Assembly: GCA_023375785.1 (NCBI GenBank)
Contig: SZWC01000029.1
Span: 115,421-179,420, forward strand
Reading direction: 5' to 3'
From: Penium margaritaceum
Lineage: Eukaryota; Streptophyta; Zygnematophyceae; Desmidiales; Peniaceae
DNA: 64,000 nt
Under the pieces are notes generated by a model. The model was given only the letters and a program-made list of their open reading frames with translations. It was not told the origin of the DNA and ran no database searches. Position numbers and translations under genes: made by a program. Shown one piece after another: positions 24,738 to 37,900 of the stretch. Numbering within the stretch: position 1 is the first letter of the stretch; every line of letters starts with the position of its first letter.

Positions 24738-26362
24738 CCGGCCCTCAATGGCACAAGTCATGAACGGTTTGGTGTATCCAAGAGATGTTGGTGTGACCAC
24801 TCAGAGAAGCTTGATGCCCCCTTGGTCACAGGTTAAATCCTTCAACATCTTCTTCTCCTGCAAGAGAGAATATCTTTGTAGAAGATAAGGATACTGCTGC
24901 CGGATGACGGAGAGGATCAAGATTGTGGGCTTTGGACAGGGGCCAGCACCTGTATCTTCGTGCTGGACTTCCTGACCGATGAGACGGGCATTGATTGGTG
25001 CAGACTTGTGGTGGTGGCAATGCGGATGAGCGAGAGGATCGTCTTTTGGAGGAGGATGAAGGTAACGCAGTGGTGTCGATAAGATGAAGTTGGTGGTTTG
25101 GTGTTGAAGTTGATGGAGGAGAGTTGTTGGTGACAAACGTTGGGTCTGGAGAGATGATGTTTGCTGAGGGGAACTGAGGTTGTGAAGTAGAGGACTTGTT
25201 GGTGGATTGAGAAGTGATGGTTAGGGTCGCTGCTTCTGTAGGAGTGTCAATGGTGAGAAGGTAGAGGGAGGAGCTGGGTGCTGTCGTAGGATGACGGTCG
25301 GAAATGCCTGGGAGAGGTGAGAGAGGACAGACAATGTCAGATGCTTGAGGCGTGTTTGTTGGCTCATGGATGGCAGAGGACGATATGGGGTGTTTGCGTT
25401 GCTAGAGATGGTGGCGGACATGGTTCCAAGCAGCAATGGTCAGGCAGCCGAGGGCAAAAGGAAGCATTATTGTTGATGAGGATTTGAATGCTGGTGTTTT
25501 CGCGGAGGCAGAGGTAATGATTCTGGAGAGTCGTGTGGTTGCTGGGTTGTCTGTTGGGGATTGCAAGGAGTGAAGACTGCCTGCTGTAGCTTGGTCCTTG
25601 TATGCCGATGTTGGTAGTGATGAGGGAGGCAGGTACAAAGCTTGAGCTACTGAGAAAGGAGGGAGGAGTGTCAGATGCAGTGTTTTTGGATGCTTGCTGC
25701 GATTGAGAAAGATGCTAGTTTCCGTGTGATGCAGTCTCACCAAGCGGTGCCCATACACCGTTCAGGGATACTGCTAGCACGGATTCTAATGTTGAGAAAG
25801 GCGGATGACTGATGAATGGAGTTGCTGCTGTTGTAATGACTGTTGCTGACGGCTTGGCAGGAACGCGCGTCAGCGAGGAGCTTTAGTCGGCAAAGGGAGG
25901 ATGGAGGGTCTGAAGGTACAAGTAGTTGGTGAAACGTTTGAAGTGGTTGGTTTGAAATGACAAAATGTGATAGATGGATGACTTTTCTTGAACGGCTGCG
26001 ATGTCTGTAAAAGAAGGAGGATGGTCGGTTTCTGCTGCTGCTCGTGCTGCTGTTGTTGGAGTTTTACACCGTCACCGGGCCGCGCCCATACATGGATCAG
26101 TGAAGGTGGTCACACTTTGTAGGAGGAGGCTCTTTGTTTGTGAGGAATTGCTGTTGCTTCGGTGGAATGCGATGCTGCTGCTGCTGGGGAAAGGACTGCT
26201 GGCGAATTGGTCATGGAGCGCTTTAGTAAAGTGCTTCAGGCGCCAGGAGATGTAGGCAGCGCGTGATGGAGGATTGTTTGCTCAGAATCCTCTGCTGAAC
26301 TTTGATACAACATCAGGATCTTGGAGGTGCTGCAGAGAGTGTGGAGAGTGATCTGGAGTGCG
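24738..26362. other. Internal segment between the LTR-like copies, no gene recognised
   Basis: About 1.6 kb separates the two LTR-like copies. It is G/T-rich on plus and C/A-rich on minus. The longest frames are on minus (24801-25136, 111 codons; 25402-25758, 118 codons), with Ser/Pro/His-rich composition and no recognisable domain. On minus, a purine run (aaggggg) sits near 24820, about 85 bp before the end of copy 1, and could be a displaced polypurine tract; this is weak. No integrase, protease or reverse transcriptase is present. If this is an element, it is a non-autonomous or deleted one. Confidence 0.45.
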
Positions 26363-26831
26363 GGATGAAACCGAGTCGCCGTCCGAGGCGCGGGCAAGCA
26401 GGAGAGAGGAGAGATAACTTGGAGATGAGTGATGAGGATGCTGGAATGATACTACGGCTACGGACAAAGGCAGGAAGACTGCATGACACTGCACAGTTTG
26501 GGGAGTTCAAGTAGAAGCATGGCCATTGTAGCGAGTAAGTGACCGAGGCGTGGACCGAAGGCCTCAGCGCCGAGGTCACGACAGTACGAAGTGCACACGG
26601 ACAAAGGAATGGCTGACGTCAAGATGAAGGGAAAGTGAATGTAGCTGTAACCCAACGGGAAGAACGCTGAAGGACGGATGGAGGAAATCGAAGAAGATGT
26701 GCCACAGCTTGGGGGCAGAAAGCGGAAAGCAGCGAGATGCCACGGCGTCGAGGCAGGCAACGGGAAGCAACGGAAGTGCCACAGCTTGGAGGCGGGTAGC
26801 GGAAGGCAACGGAATTGCCACGGCACGGAGG
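26363..26831. repeat. Direct repeat upstream of the right LTR-like sequence, copy 2
   Basis: Matches 23708 to about 24253. It has small indels and only about four copies of the 39-bp minisatellite (26699-26831). It is cut by the N at 26832; by comparison with copy 1, about 100 bp are missing at that N, including the position of the putative LTR start. Confidence 0.8.
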
Positions 26832-26832
26832 N
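26832..26832. other. Single-N assembly join inside LTR-like repeat
   Basis: Left of the N, sequence aligns to about 24253; right of it, to about 24354. Roughly 100 bases of the repeat are therefore missing or collapsed at a gap written as one base. Confidence 0.85.
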
Positions 26833-27213
26833 TCCTAGTGGAGCCGCTTGGGACTAGGCAGGGGAGTTCTCCTAGTGGAGAGTGGAGCCGCGGGGTGGAG
26901 GAGTGCTGCCGGTGCCGGTCCACGTACTTGATGTTTGGATGCGTACGTATCTTGGTCCTGGGGATGCGAGGAGGCGGACGTGGTCCGCGACTTTGTCGCG
27001 ACGTGTGAAGCAGGCCACACGGCGGGTTTTGGACAAGTGAGAATGGGGGAACGTGGGTCTTCGGTGTTGGTATGAGCACCAACCAGATCCTCGGAGTTGA
27101 GCCTGATCACTTATTTTCTTTTATTCTTGTGTCACCGGCTCGATGGGTATATCTGTGATCTTTTCCTGTTGTACCCCAAGTCTTGTGCCATTGTTTCTTT
27201 TACTCTTCTGACA
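26833..27213. repeat. LTR-like direct repeat, copy 2 (right edge of the block)
   Basis: Matches 24354-24737 and ends cttctgaca, after which satellite resumes at once with gtttatacctgcaagg. The abrupt switch exactly at a CA terminus is the best evidence that this is a true element end. The last eight bases (ttctgaca) are the same as those closing the LTRs of the element at 55330-59114, so the two families may be related at their ends. Confidence 0.7.
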
Positions 27214-28704
27214 GTTTATACCTGCAAGGTCATGCATATTAGATCTGCACTGTGATTGGGCACTCTGACCGTGGCTGACTCGTGTTATGATCAATAGAAG
27301 TAAAGGTAAATTGGATACATTTGTGGTCATGGTTAGTGGCACATGCCAACTTTTTCAAGGCATTGCGCATAATAGCCACACCGAGCCACCAGTATTCTAC
27401 CTTGTTTATACCTGCAAGGTCATGCCCCGTACATCTGCACTGTGATTGGACACTCTGACCGTGGCTGGCTCGTGTTATGATTCATAGCCGTTTAAGGTAC
27501 TTGGTAAACTTTGCGGTCATGGTCAGTGGCACATGCCAACTTTGTCAAGGCATTGCGCACAATAGCCATGCCAAGCCACCTGTTTTTTACCTTGTTTGTA
27601 CCTGCAAGGTCATGCCTAGTATATCTGCACTGCGATTGGACACCCTGACCGTGGCTCACTCGTGTTATGATCAATAGAAGTAAACGTCACTTGGATACAT
27701 TTGTGGTCATGGTCGGTGGCACATGCCAACTTTGTCAAGGCATTGTGCACAATAGCCACACTGAGCCACCAGTATTCTACCTCGTTTCCACCTGCAAGAT
27801 CATGCCTAGTACATCTGTGCTGTGATTGGAAACTCTGACCGTGGCTGACTCGTGTTATGAACAAAAGAAGTAAAAGTCACTTGGATACATTTGTGGTCAT
27901 GGTCAGTGGCACATGCCAAATTTGTCAAGGCATTGCGCACAATAGCCACACCGATCCACAAGTATTCTACCTTCTTTGTATCTGCAAGATCATGCCCAGT
28001 ACATCTGCACTGTGATTGGACACTCTGACCGTGGCTGACTCGTGTTATGATTCATAGCCGTTTAAGATACTTGGTAAACGTTTTGGTCATGGTCAGTGGC
28101 ACATGCCAGCTTTTTCAAGGCATTGCGCACAATACAACGTCGAGCCACCAGTATTCTACCTTCTTTGCACATGCAAGGTCATGCCTAGTACATCTGCACT
28201 GTGATTAGACACTCTGACCGTGGCTGACTCGTGTTATGATCAATAGAATTAAATGTCACCTGGATACATTTGTGGTCATGGTCAGTGGCACATGCCAACT
28301 TTGTCAAGGCATTGCGCACAATAGCCGCACCAAGCCACCAGAATTCTACCTCGTTCATACCTGTAAGGTCATGCCTAGTATATCTGCACTGTGATTGGAC
28401 AGTATGACCGTGGCTGACTTGTGTTATAATTCATAGCCGTTTAACATACTTGGTAAACTTTGTGGTCATGGTCAGTTGCACATGCCAACTTTGTCAAGGC
28501 ATTGCGCACAATAGTCGTTCCAAGCCACGGGTTTCTTACATTGTTTATACCTGCAAGGTCATGCCTATTACATCTGAACTGTGATTGGGCACTCTGACTG
28601 TGGATGACTCCTGTTACGATTCGTAAACGTTAAAGTCACTTGGTAAACTTTGTGGTCATGGTCAGTGGCACATGCCAACTTTGTCAAGGCATTGCGCACA
28701 ATAG

Positions 28705-28714
28705 NNNNNNNNNN
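28705..28714. other. Assembly gap (10 N)
   Basis: Ten N in satellite. The phase jumps from cacaatag to actctgaccgtgg, so part of a monomer is missing. Confidence 0.95.
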
Positions 28715-31274
28715 ACTCTGACCGTGGCTGACTCGTGTTATGATTCGTAGAGGTCAAAGTCACTTGGTAAACTTTGTCGTCATGGTCAGTGGCACATGCC
28801 AACTTTGTCAAGGCATTGCGCACAGTAGCCACGTCGAGCCACCAGTATTCTACCTTTTTTGCATCTGCAATTTCATGCCTAGTACATCTGCACTGTGATT
28901 GGACACTCTGACCGTGGCTGACTCGTGTTATGATTAATAGCCATTTAAGGTACTTGGTAAACTTTGTGGTCATGGTCAGTGGCACATGCCAACTTTGTCA
29001 AGGCATTGCGCACAATAGCCGTGCCAAGCCACCGGTTTTTTAACTTGTTTATACATGCAATATGATGCATATTAGATGTGCACAATGATTGGTCACTCTG
29101 ACCGTGGCTGACTCGTGTTACGATTTGTAGAAGTTAGAGTCACTTGGTAAACTTTGTGGTCATGGTCAGTGGCACATGCCACCTTCGTCAAGGCATTGCA
29201 CACAATAGCCACACCAAGCCACCAGTATTCTACCTTGTTTGCACCTGCAAGGTCATGCCTAGAACATCTTCACTGTGATTGAACACTCTGACCGTGGCTG
29301 ACTTGTGTTATGATCACTAGAATAAAACGACACTTACTTGTATTTGTGGTCATGGTCAGTGGAACATGCCAACTTTGTCAGGGCATTGCGCACAATAGCC
29401 ACACCGAGCCACCAATATTCTACCTTGTTCATACCTGTAGGGTCATGCCCATTATATCTGCACTATGAATGGACACTCTGACCGTGGCTGACTCGTGTTG
29501 TGATTCATAACTGTTTATGGTACTTGGTAAACTTTGCGGTCATGGTCTGTGGCACATGCCAGCTTTTTCAAGGCATTGGGCACAATAGCCATGCCAAGCC
29601 ACTGGTGTTCTACCTTGTTTATACCTGTAAGGTCATGCCTACTACATCTGAACTGTGATTGGGTACTCAGACTGTGGCTGACTCGTGTTACGATTCATAG
29701 ACGTTAAAGTTACTTGGTAAACTTTGTGGTCATGGTCAGTGGCACATGCCAACTTGGTCTAGGCATTGCGCACAATAGCCACACAGAGCCACCAGTATTA
29801 TACCTTGTTTGCACCTGCAAGATCATGCCTAGTACATCTGCACTGTGATTGGACTTTCTGACCGTGGCTGACTCGTGTTATGATCAATAGAAGAAAAAGT
29901 CACTTGGATACATTTGTGGTCATGGTCAGTGGCACATGCCAGCTTTGACAAGGCATTGCACACAATAACCACACCGAGCCACCAGTATTCTACCTTCTTT
30001 ATACATGTAAGGTCATGCTCAGTAAATCTGCACTGTGATTGGACACTCTGACTGTGGCTGACCCGTGTTATCATTCATAGCCGTTCAAGGAACCTGGTAA
30101 ACTTTGTGGTCATGGTCAGTGGCACATGCCAACTTTGTCAAGGCATTGCGCACAATAGCTGTGCCAAGCCACCGGTTTTTTTCCCTGTTTATGTCTGCAA
30201 GCTCATGCTTAGTACATCTGAAAAGTGATTGGGCACACTGACTGTGGTTGACTCGTGTTACGATTCGTACAAGTTAAAGTCACTTGGTAAACTTTGTGGT
30301 CATGGTCAGTGGCATATGCCAACTTTGTCAAAGCATTGCGCACAATAGCCGTGCCAAGACACCGGTTTTTAACCCTGGTTATGCCTGCAAGATCATGCAT
30401 ATTAGATGTGCACTGCGATTGGGTACTCTGACTGTGGCTGACTCGTGTTATGATTCGTGGAAGTTAAAGTCACTTGGTAAACGTTGTGGCAATGGTCAGT
30501 GGCACATGCCAACCTTGTCAAGGCATTGCGCACAATAGCCACACCAAGCCACCAGTATTCTACCTTGTTTGCATGTGCAAGATAATGCCTAGTACATCTG
30601 CACTGTGATTGGACACTCTGACTGTGGCTGACTCGTGTTATGATGAATAGAAGTAAAAGTCACTTGAATACATTTGTGGTCATGGTCGGTGGCACATGCC
30701 ACCTTTGTCAAGGCATTGCGCACAAATAGCCACACCGAGCCACCATTACTCTACCTTGTTCATACCTGCGAGGTCATGCGCAGTATATGTGCACTATAAT
30801 TGGACACTCTGACTGTGGCTGACTCGCGTTTTGATTCATAGCCGTCTAAGGTACTTGGTAATCTATGGTCATGGTAATTGACACATGCCAGCTTTGTCAA
30901 GGCATTTCGCACAATAGCCATGCCAAGCCACCGGTTTTTTACCTTGTTCATACCTGCAACGTCATGCCTTGTACATCTGAATTGTGATTGGGCACTCTGA
31001 CTGTGGCTGACGTGTGTTACGATTCATAGAAGTTAAAGTCACTTGATAAACTTTGTGGTCATGGTCATTGGCACATGCCAAAATGGTGAAGGCATTGCGC
31101 ACACTAGCCACACCGAGCCACGAGTATTCTACCTTGTTTGCACGTACAAGATCATGCCTAGTACATCTGCACTGTGGTTGGACACTCTGGCCGTGGCTGA
31201 CTCGTGTTATGATCAATAGAAGTAAAAGCCACTTGGATACATTTGTGGTCATGGTCAGTGGCACATGCCAACTT

Positions 31275-31275
31275 N
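31275..31275. other. Single-N assembly join in satellite
   Basis: Single N between caactt and cgtcaagg. The phase is nearly continuous here, so the join could hide whole monomers or be a true one-base uncertainty. Confidence 0.7.
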
Positions 31276-34200
31276 CGTCAAGGCATTGCACACAATAACC
31301 ACACCGAGCCACCAGTATTCTACCTTGTTTATACCTGTAAGGTCATGCCAAGTATATCTGCACTGTGATTGGACACTCTCACCGTGGCTGGCCCGTGTTG
31401 TGATTCATAGCCGTTTAAGGTACTTGGTAAACTTTGTAGTCATGGTCAGTGGCACATGCCAACTTTGTCAAGGCATTGCGCACAATAGCCGTGCCAAGCC
31501 ACCGGTTTTTAACCTTGTTTATACCTGCAAGGCCATGCCTAGTACATCTGAATTGTGACTGGGCACTCTGACTGTGGCTGACTTGTGTTACGATTCGTAC
31601 AAGTTAAAGTCACTTGGTAAACTTTGTGGTCATGGTCAGTGGCACATGCCAACTTTGTCAAGGCGTTGCGCACAATAGCCGTGCCAAGACACCAGTTTTT
31701 AACCCTGTTTATACCTGCAAGGTCATGCATATTTAATGTGCACTGTGATTGGGTACTCTGACTGTGGCTGAATCGTGTTATGCTTCATAGAAGTTAAAGT
31801 CAATTGGTAAACTTTGTGGTCATGGTCAGTGGCACATGCCAACTTTGTCAAGGCATTGCGCACAATAGCCACACCAAGCCACCAGTATTCTAACTTCTTT
31901 ACACCTGCAAGATCATGCCTAGTACATCTGCACTGTGATTGGATACTCTGACTGTGGCTGACTCGTGTTATGAACAATAGAGGTAAAAGTCACTTGGATA
32001 CATTTTTGGTCATGGTCAGTTACGCATGCCAGCTTTGTCAAGGCATTACGCAAAATAGCCACACCGAGCCACCAGTGTTCTACCTTGTTCATACTTGCGA
32101 GGTCATGCGCAGTATATCTGCACTATGATTGGACACTCTGACTGTGGCTGACTTGTGTTATGGTTCATAGCCGTTAAAGGTACTTGGTAAACTGTGTGGT
32201 CATGATCAGTGGCACATGCCAACTACGAAAAGGCATTGCGCACAATAGCCGTGCCAAGCCACCAGTTTTTTTAACTTGTTTATACCTCGAAGGTCATGCA
32301 TATTAGATGTGCACTGTGATTGGGCACTCTGACCGTGGCTGACTCGTGTTACGATTCGTAGAAGTTAAAGTCACTTGGTAAACTTTGTGGTCATGGTCAG
32401 CGGCACACGACAACTTTGTCAAGGCATTGCGCACAATAGCCACACCGAGCCACCAGTATTCTACCTTGTTTGCACCTGCAAGATCATGCCTAGTACATCG
32501 GCACTTTGAGTGGACACTCTGACTGTGGCTGGCCCGTGTTATGATCAATAGAAGTAAAAGTCACTTGGATACATTTGTGGTCATGGTCAGTGGCACATGC
32601 CAACTTTGTCAAGGCATTGCACACAATAGCCACACCGAGCCACCAGTATTGTACCTTGTTTATACCTGTAAGGTCATGTCCTGTATATCAGCACTGTGAT
32701 TGGACACTCTGACCGTGGCTGACTCGTGTTATGATTCATAGCCGTTTAAGGTACTTGGTAAACTTTGTGGTCGTGGTCAGTGGCACATGCCAACTTTGTC
32801 AAGGCATTGCGCACAATAGCCATGACAAGCCACTGGTTTTGTAACTTTTTTATACCTGAAAGGTCATGCATATTAGATGTGTACTGTGATTGGGCACTCT
32901 GATCGTGGCTGACTCGTGTTACGATTCGTAGGAGTTAAAGTCACTTGGTAAACGTTATGGTCATGGTCAGTGGCACATGCCAACTTTGTCAAGGCATTGC
33001 GTACAATAGCCACACCAAGCCACCAGTATTCTACATTGTTTGCACCTGCAAAATCATGCCTAGTACATCTGTACTGTGATTGGGCACTCTCCTTGTGTCT
33101 GACATGTGATATGATTCATAGTCGTTTAAGGTACTTGGTAAACATTGACTGGGCACTCTGACCGTGACTGACTTGTATTACGATTCGTAGAAGTTAAAGT
33201 CACTTGGTAAACTTTGTGGTAATGGTCAGTGGTACATGCCAACTTTGTCAAGGCATTGCGCACAATAGCCACACCGAGCCACCAGTATTCTACCTTGTTT
33301 GCACCTGCAAGATCATGCATAGTACATCTACACTGTGATTGGACACTCTGACTGTGGCTGACTCGTGTTAAGATTAATATAAGTAAAAGTCACTTTGATA
33401 CGTTTGTGGTCATGGTCAGTGGCACATGCCAACTTTGTCAAGGAATTGCGCACAATAGCCACACCGAGCCACCAGTATTCTACCTTGTTTATACCTGCAA
33501 GGTCATGCACAGTATATCTGCACTGTGATTGGACACTCTGACTGTGGCTGACTCGTGTTATGATTCATAGCCATTTAATGTACTTGGTAAACTTTGTGGT
33601 CATGGTCAGTGGCACATGCCATGTTTGTCAAGGCATTGCCCACAATAGCCGTGCCAAGCCATCGGTTTATTGCCTTGTTTATACCTGCAAGGTCATGCAT
33701 ATAATATGTGCGCTTTGATTGGGCACTCTGACCGTGGCTGACTCGTGTTATGATTCGTATAAGTTAAAGTCACTTGGTAAACTTTATGATCATGATCAGT
33801 GGCACATGCCAAATTTGTCAAGGCATTGCGCACAATAGCCACACGGAGCCACCGGTATTCTACCTAGTTTGCACCTGCAAGATCATGCCTAGTACATCTG
33901 CACTGTGATTGGACACTCTGACCATGGCTGCCTCGTGTTATGATCAATAGAAGTAAAAGTCACTTGGATACATTTGTGGTCATGATCATTGGCACATGCC
34001 AACTTTGTGAAGGCATTGCGCACAATAGCCACCCCGAGCCACTAGTATTTGACCTTGCTAGTACCTGTAAGGTCATGCGAAGTATATATCCACTGTAATT
34101 GGACACTCTGACCGTGGCTGACTCGTGTTATGATTCATAGCCGTGAAAGGTACTTGGTAAACATTGTGGTCATGGTCAGTGGCACATGCCAACTTTGTCA

Positions 34201-34397
34201 AGGCATTGCGCACAAGAGCCGTGCCAAGCCACCGTTTTTTTCACTTGTTTATACATGCAAGGTCATGCCATATTAGATGTGCACTGCGATTGGGCACTCT
34301 GACCGTGGCTGAATCGTGTAACAATTCATATAAGTTAAAGTTACTTGGTAACGTTTGTGGTCATGGTCACTGGCACATGCCAACTTTGTCAAGGCAT

Positions 34398-34960
34398 TGC
34401 GCACAAAAGCCACACCGAGCCACCAGTATTCTGCCTTTTTTTGCACCTGCAAGATCATGCCTAGTACATCTGCACTGTGATTGGACACTCTGGCCGTGGC
34501 TGACTCGTGTTATGATCAATAGACGTAAACATCACTTGGATACATTTGTGGTCATCGTCAGTGGCACATGCCAACTTTGTCAAGGCATTGCGCACAATAG
34601 CCGTGCCAAGACACCGGTTTTTTAACTTGTTTATACCTGCAAGGTCATGCATATGAGATGTGCACTGTGATTGGGCACTCTGACCGTGGCTGACTCGTAT
34701 TACGATTCGTAGAAGTTAAAGTCACTTGGTAAACTTTGTGGTAATGGTCAGTGGTACATGCCAACTTTGTCAAGGCATTGCGCACAAAAGCCACACCGAG
34801 CCACCAGTATTCTGCCTTTTTTTGCACCTGCAAGATCATGCGTAGTACATCTGCACTGTGATTGGACACTCTGGCCGTGGCTGACTCGTGTTATGATCAA
34901 TAGACGTAAACATCACTTGGATACATTTGTGGTCATCGTCAGTGGCACATGCCAACTTTG
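34398..34960 (-). repeat. 380-bp (two-monomer) satellite duplication
   Basis: The stretch at about 34398-34575 recurs at about 34778-34955. Shared rare variants include cacaaaagccacaccgag, tctgccttttttt, a gg-ccgtggctgac change and agacgtaaacatcacttgg. The 380-bp offset is two monomers, showing that local exchange has occurred in dimer steps as well as trimers. Confidence 0.85.
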
Positions 34961-37900
34961 TCAAGGCATAGCGCATGAGAGCCACACCGAGCCACCAGTA
35001 TTCTACCTTGTTTATACCTGCAAGGTCATGCCCAGTATATCTGCACTGTGATTGGACACTCTAACTGTGGCTGACTCGTGTTATAAATCATAGCCGTTTA
35101 ATGTACTTGGTAAACTTTGGGGTCATGGTCAGTGGCACATGCCTACTTTGTCAAGGCATTGTGCACAATAGCCGTGCCAAGCCACCGGTTTTTTACCTTG
35201 TTTATACCTGCAATGTCATGCATATTAGATGTGCGCTTTGATTGGGCACTCTGACCGTGGCTGACTCGTGTTATGATTCGTAGAAGTTAAAGTCACTTGT
35301 TAAACTTTGTGGTCATGGTCAGTGGCACGTGCCAACTTTGTAAAGGCATTGCGCACAATAGTAACACCGAGCCACCAGTATTCTACCTTGTTTGAACCTT
35401 TAAGATCGAGCCTAGTACATGTGCACTGTGATTGGACACTCTGACCCTGGTTGATCGTGTTATGATCAATAGAAGTAAAAGTCACTTGGATACACTTTTG
35501 GTCATGGTCAGTGGCACATGCCAACTTTGTCAAGGCATTGCGCACAATAGCCACACAGAGCCACCAGTATTTTACCTTGTTTATACATGTTAGGTCATGC
35601 CCAGTATATCTGCACTGTGATTGGGCACTCTGACCGTAGCTGACTCGTGTAATGATTCATAGCCGTTTAAGGTACTTGGTAAACTTTGTCGTCATGGTCA
35701 GTGGAACATGCCAACTTTGTCAAGGCATTGCGCACAATAGCCACACCGAGCCACCAGTATTCTACCTTGTTTGCACCTGCAAGATCATGCCTAGTACATC
35801 TCCACTGTGATTGGACACTCTGACCGTGGCTGACTCGTGTTATGATCAATAGAAGTAAAAGTCACTTGGATACAGTTGTGGTAATGGTCAGTGGCACATG
35901 CCAACTTTGTCAAGGAATTGCGCACAATAGCCACTCCGAGCCACCAGTATTGTACCTTATTCATACCTGCAAGGTTATGCCCAGTATATCTTCACTGTGA
36001 TAGGACACTCTGACCGTGGCTGACTCGTGTTATGATTCATAGCCGTTTAATGAACTTGGTCAACTTTGTGGTCATGGTCAGTGGCAAATGCCAACTTTGT
36101 CAAGGCATTGCGCACAATAGTCGTACCAAGCTACCGGTTTTTTGCCTTGTTTATACTTGCAATGTCATGCATATTAGATGTACGCTTTGATTGGGTACTC
36201 TGACCGTGGCTGGCTCGTGTTATGATTCGTATAAGTTAAAGTCACTTGGTAAACTTTGTGGTCATGATGAGTGGCACATACCAACATTGTCAAGGCATTG
36301 TGCACAATAGCCACATGGAGCCGTCAGTATTCTACCTTGTTTGCACCTGCAAGATCATGCCTATTATATCTGCACTATGATTGGATACTCTGACCGTGGC
36401 TGACTCATGTTATGATAAATAGAAGTAAAAGTCACTTGGATACATTTGTGGTCATGGTCAGTGGCACATACCAACTTTGTCAAGGCATTGCGCACAATAG
36501 CCACACCGAGCCACCAGTATTTTACCTTGCTTATACCTATAAGGTCATGCCCAGTATATATGCACTATGATTGGACACTCTGACAGTGGCTGACTCGTGT
36601 TATGATTCATAGCAGTTAAAGGTACTTGGTAAACTTTGTGGTCATGGCAGTGGCACATACCAACGTTGTCAAGGAATCGCGCACAATAGCCGTGACAAGC
36701 CACCGGCTTTTTACCTTGTTTATACCTGCAAGGTCGTGCATATAACATGTGCGCTGTGATAGGGCACTCTGACCGTGGCTGACTTGTGTTACGATTTGTA
36801 GAAGTTGAAGTCACATGGTAAACTTTGTGGTAATGGTCAGTGGCACATGCCAACTTTGTGAAGGCATTGCGCACAAAAGCCACACCGAGCCACCAGTATT
36901 TTTCCTTTTCTGAACCTGCAAGATCATGCCTAGTACATCTGCACTATGATTGGACACTCTGACCGCGGCTGACTTGTGTTATGATCAATAGAAGAAAAAG
37001 TCACTTGGATACATTTGTGGCCACAGTCAGTGGCACATGCCAACTTTGTCAAGGCATTGCGCACAATAGCCAGACTAGACACCAGTATTCTACCTTGTTT
37101 GCACCTGCACAATCATGCGTAGTACATCCGCACTGTAATTGGACACTCTGACCGTGGCTGACTCGTGTTATGAACAATAGAAGTAAAAGTCACTTGGATA
37201 CATTTGTGGTCATGGTCAGTGGCACATGGGAACTTTGTCAAGGCATTGCGCAAAATAGCCATACCGAGCCATTAGCATTCTACCTTGTTTGTACCTGCAA
37301 GATCATGCCTAGTACACCTGCACTGTGATTGGACACTCTGACCATGGCTGACTCGTGTCATGATCAATAGAAGTAAAAGTCACTTGAATAAATGTAAGGT
37401 CATGGTCAGTGGCACATGCCAACGTTGTCAGGGAATTGCGCACAATAGCCACATTGAGCCACCAGTATTCTACCTTGTTTTTACGTGCAAGGTCAAGCAC
37501 AATATATCTGCACTATGATTGGACACTCTGACCGTGGTTGACTCGTGTTATGATTCATAGCCATTTAATGTACTTGGTAAACTTTGTCGTCATGGTCAGT
37601 GGCACATGCCAACTTTGTCAAGGCATTTCGCACAATAGCCGTGCCAGGCCACGGTTTTTTACCTTGTTTATACCTGCAATGTCATGCATATTAGAAGTAC
37701 GCTTTGATTGGGCACTCTGACCGTGGCTGACTCTTGTTGTGATTCGTAGAAGTTAAAGTTACTTAGTAAACTTTGTGGTCATGATCAGTGGCACATGCCA
37801 ACTTTGTCAAGGCATTGCGCACAATAGCCACATGGAGCCACCAGTATTCTACCCCGTTTGCACCTGCAAGATCATGCCTAGTACATCTGCACTATGATTG

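Larger units (their letters stand above)
20158..27213. mobile_element. Composite non-satellite block with LTR-like repeats and a zinc-finger relic
   Basis: Unique-looking DNA interrupts the satellite. The left edge (20157/20158) is an abrupt junction after gaccgtg. The right edge (27213/27214) is the end of an LTR-like sequence finishing ttctgaca. In order it contains an 87-bp minisatellite, a decayed zinc-finger coding region, a 39-bp minisatellite, an LTR-like repeat, a 1.6-kb internal segment, then a second copy of the 39-bp minisatellite and LTR-like repeat. No flanking target-site duplication is visible. About 60 bp of satellite in the same phase (20100-20157 and 27214-27272) lies on both sides, with about six mismatches. 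One reading is a 5'-truncated element sharing a middle LTR with an internally deleted relative. Alternatively, an LTR element inserted next to an unrelated relic gene. Confidence 0.6.

Noticed and set aside
20100-27272. The roughly 60 bp of similar satellite on both sides of the composite block as a target-site duplication
   Set aside because: It is far too long for LTR integration and differs at about six positions. Neighbouring monomers would look the same by phase alone.
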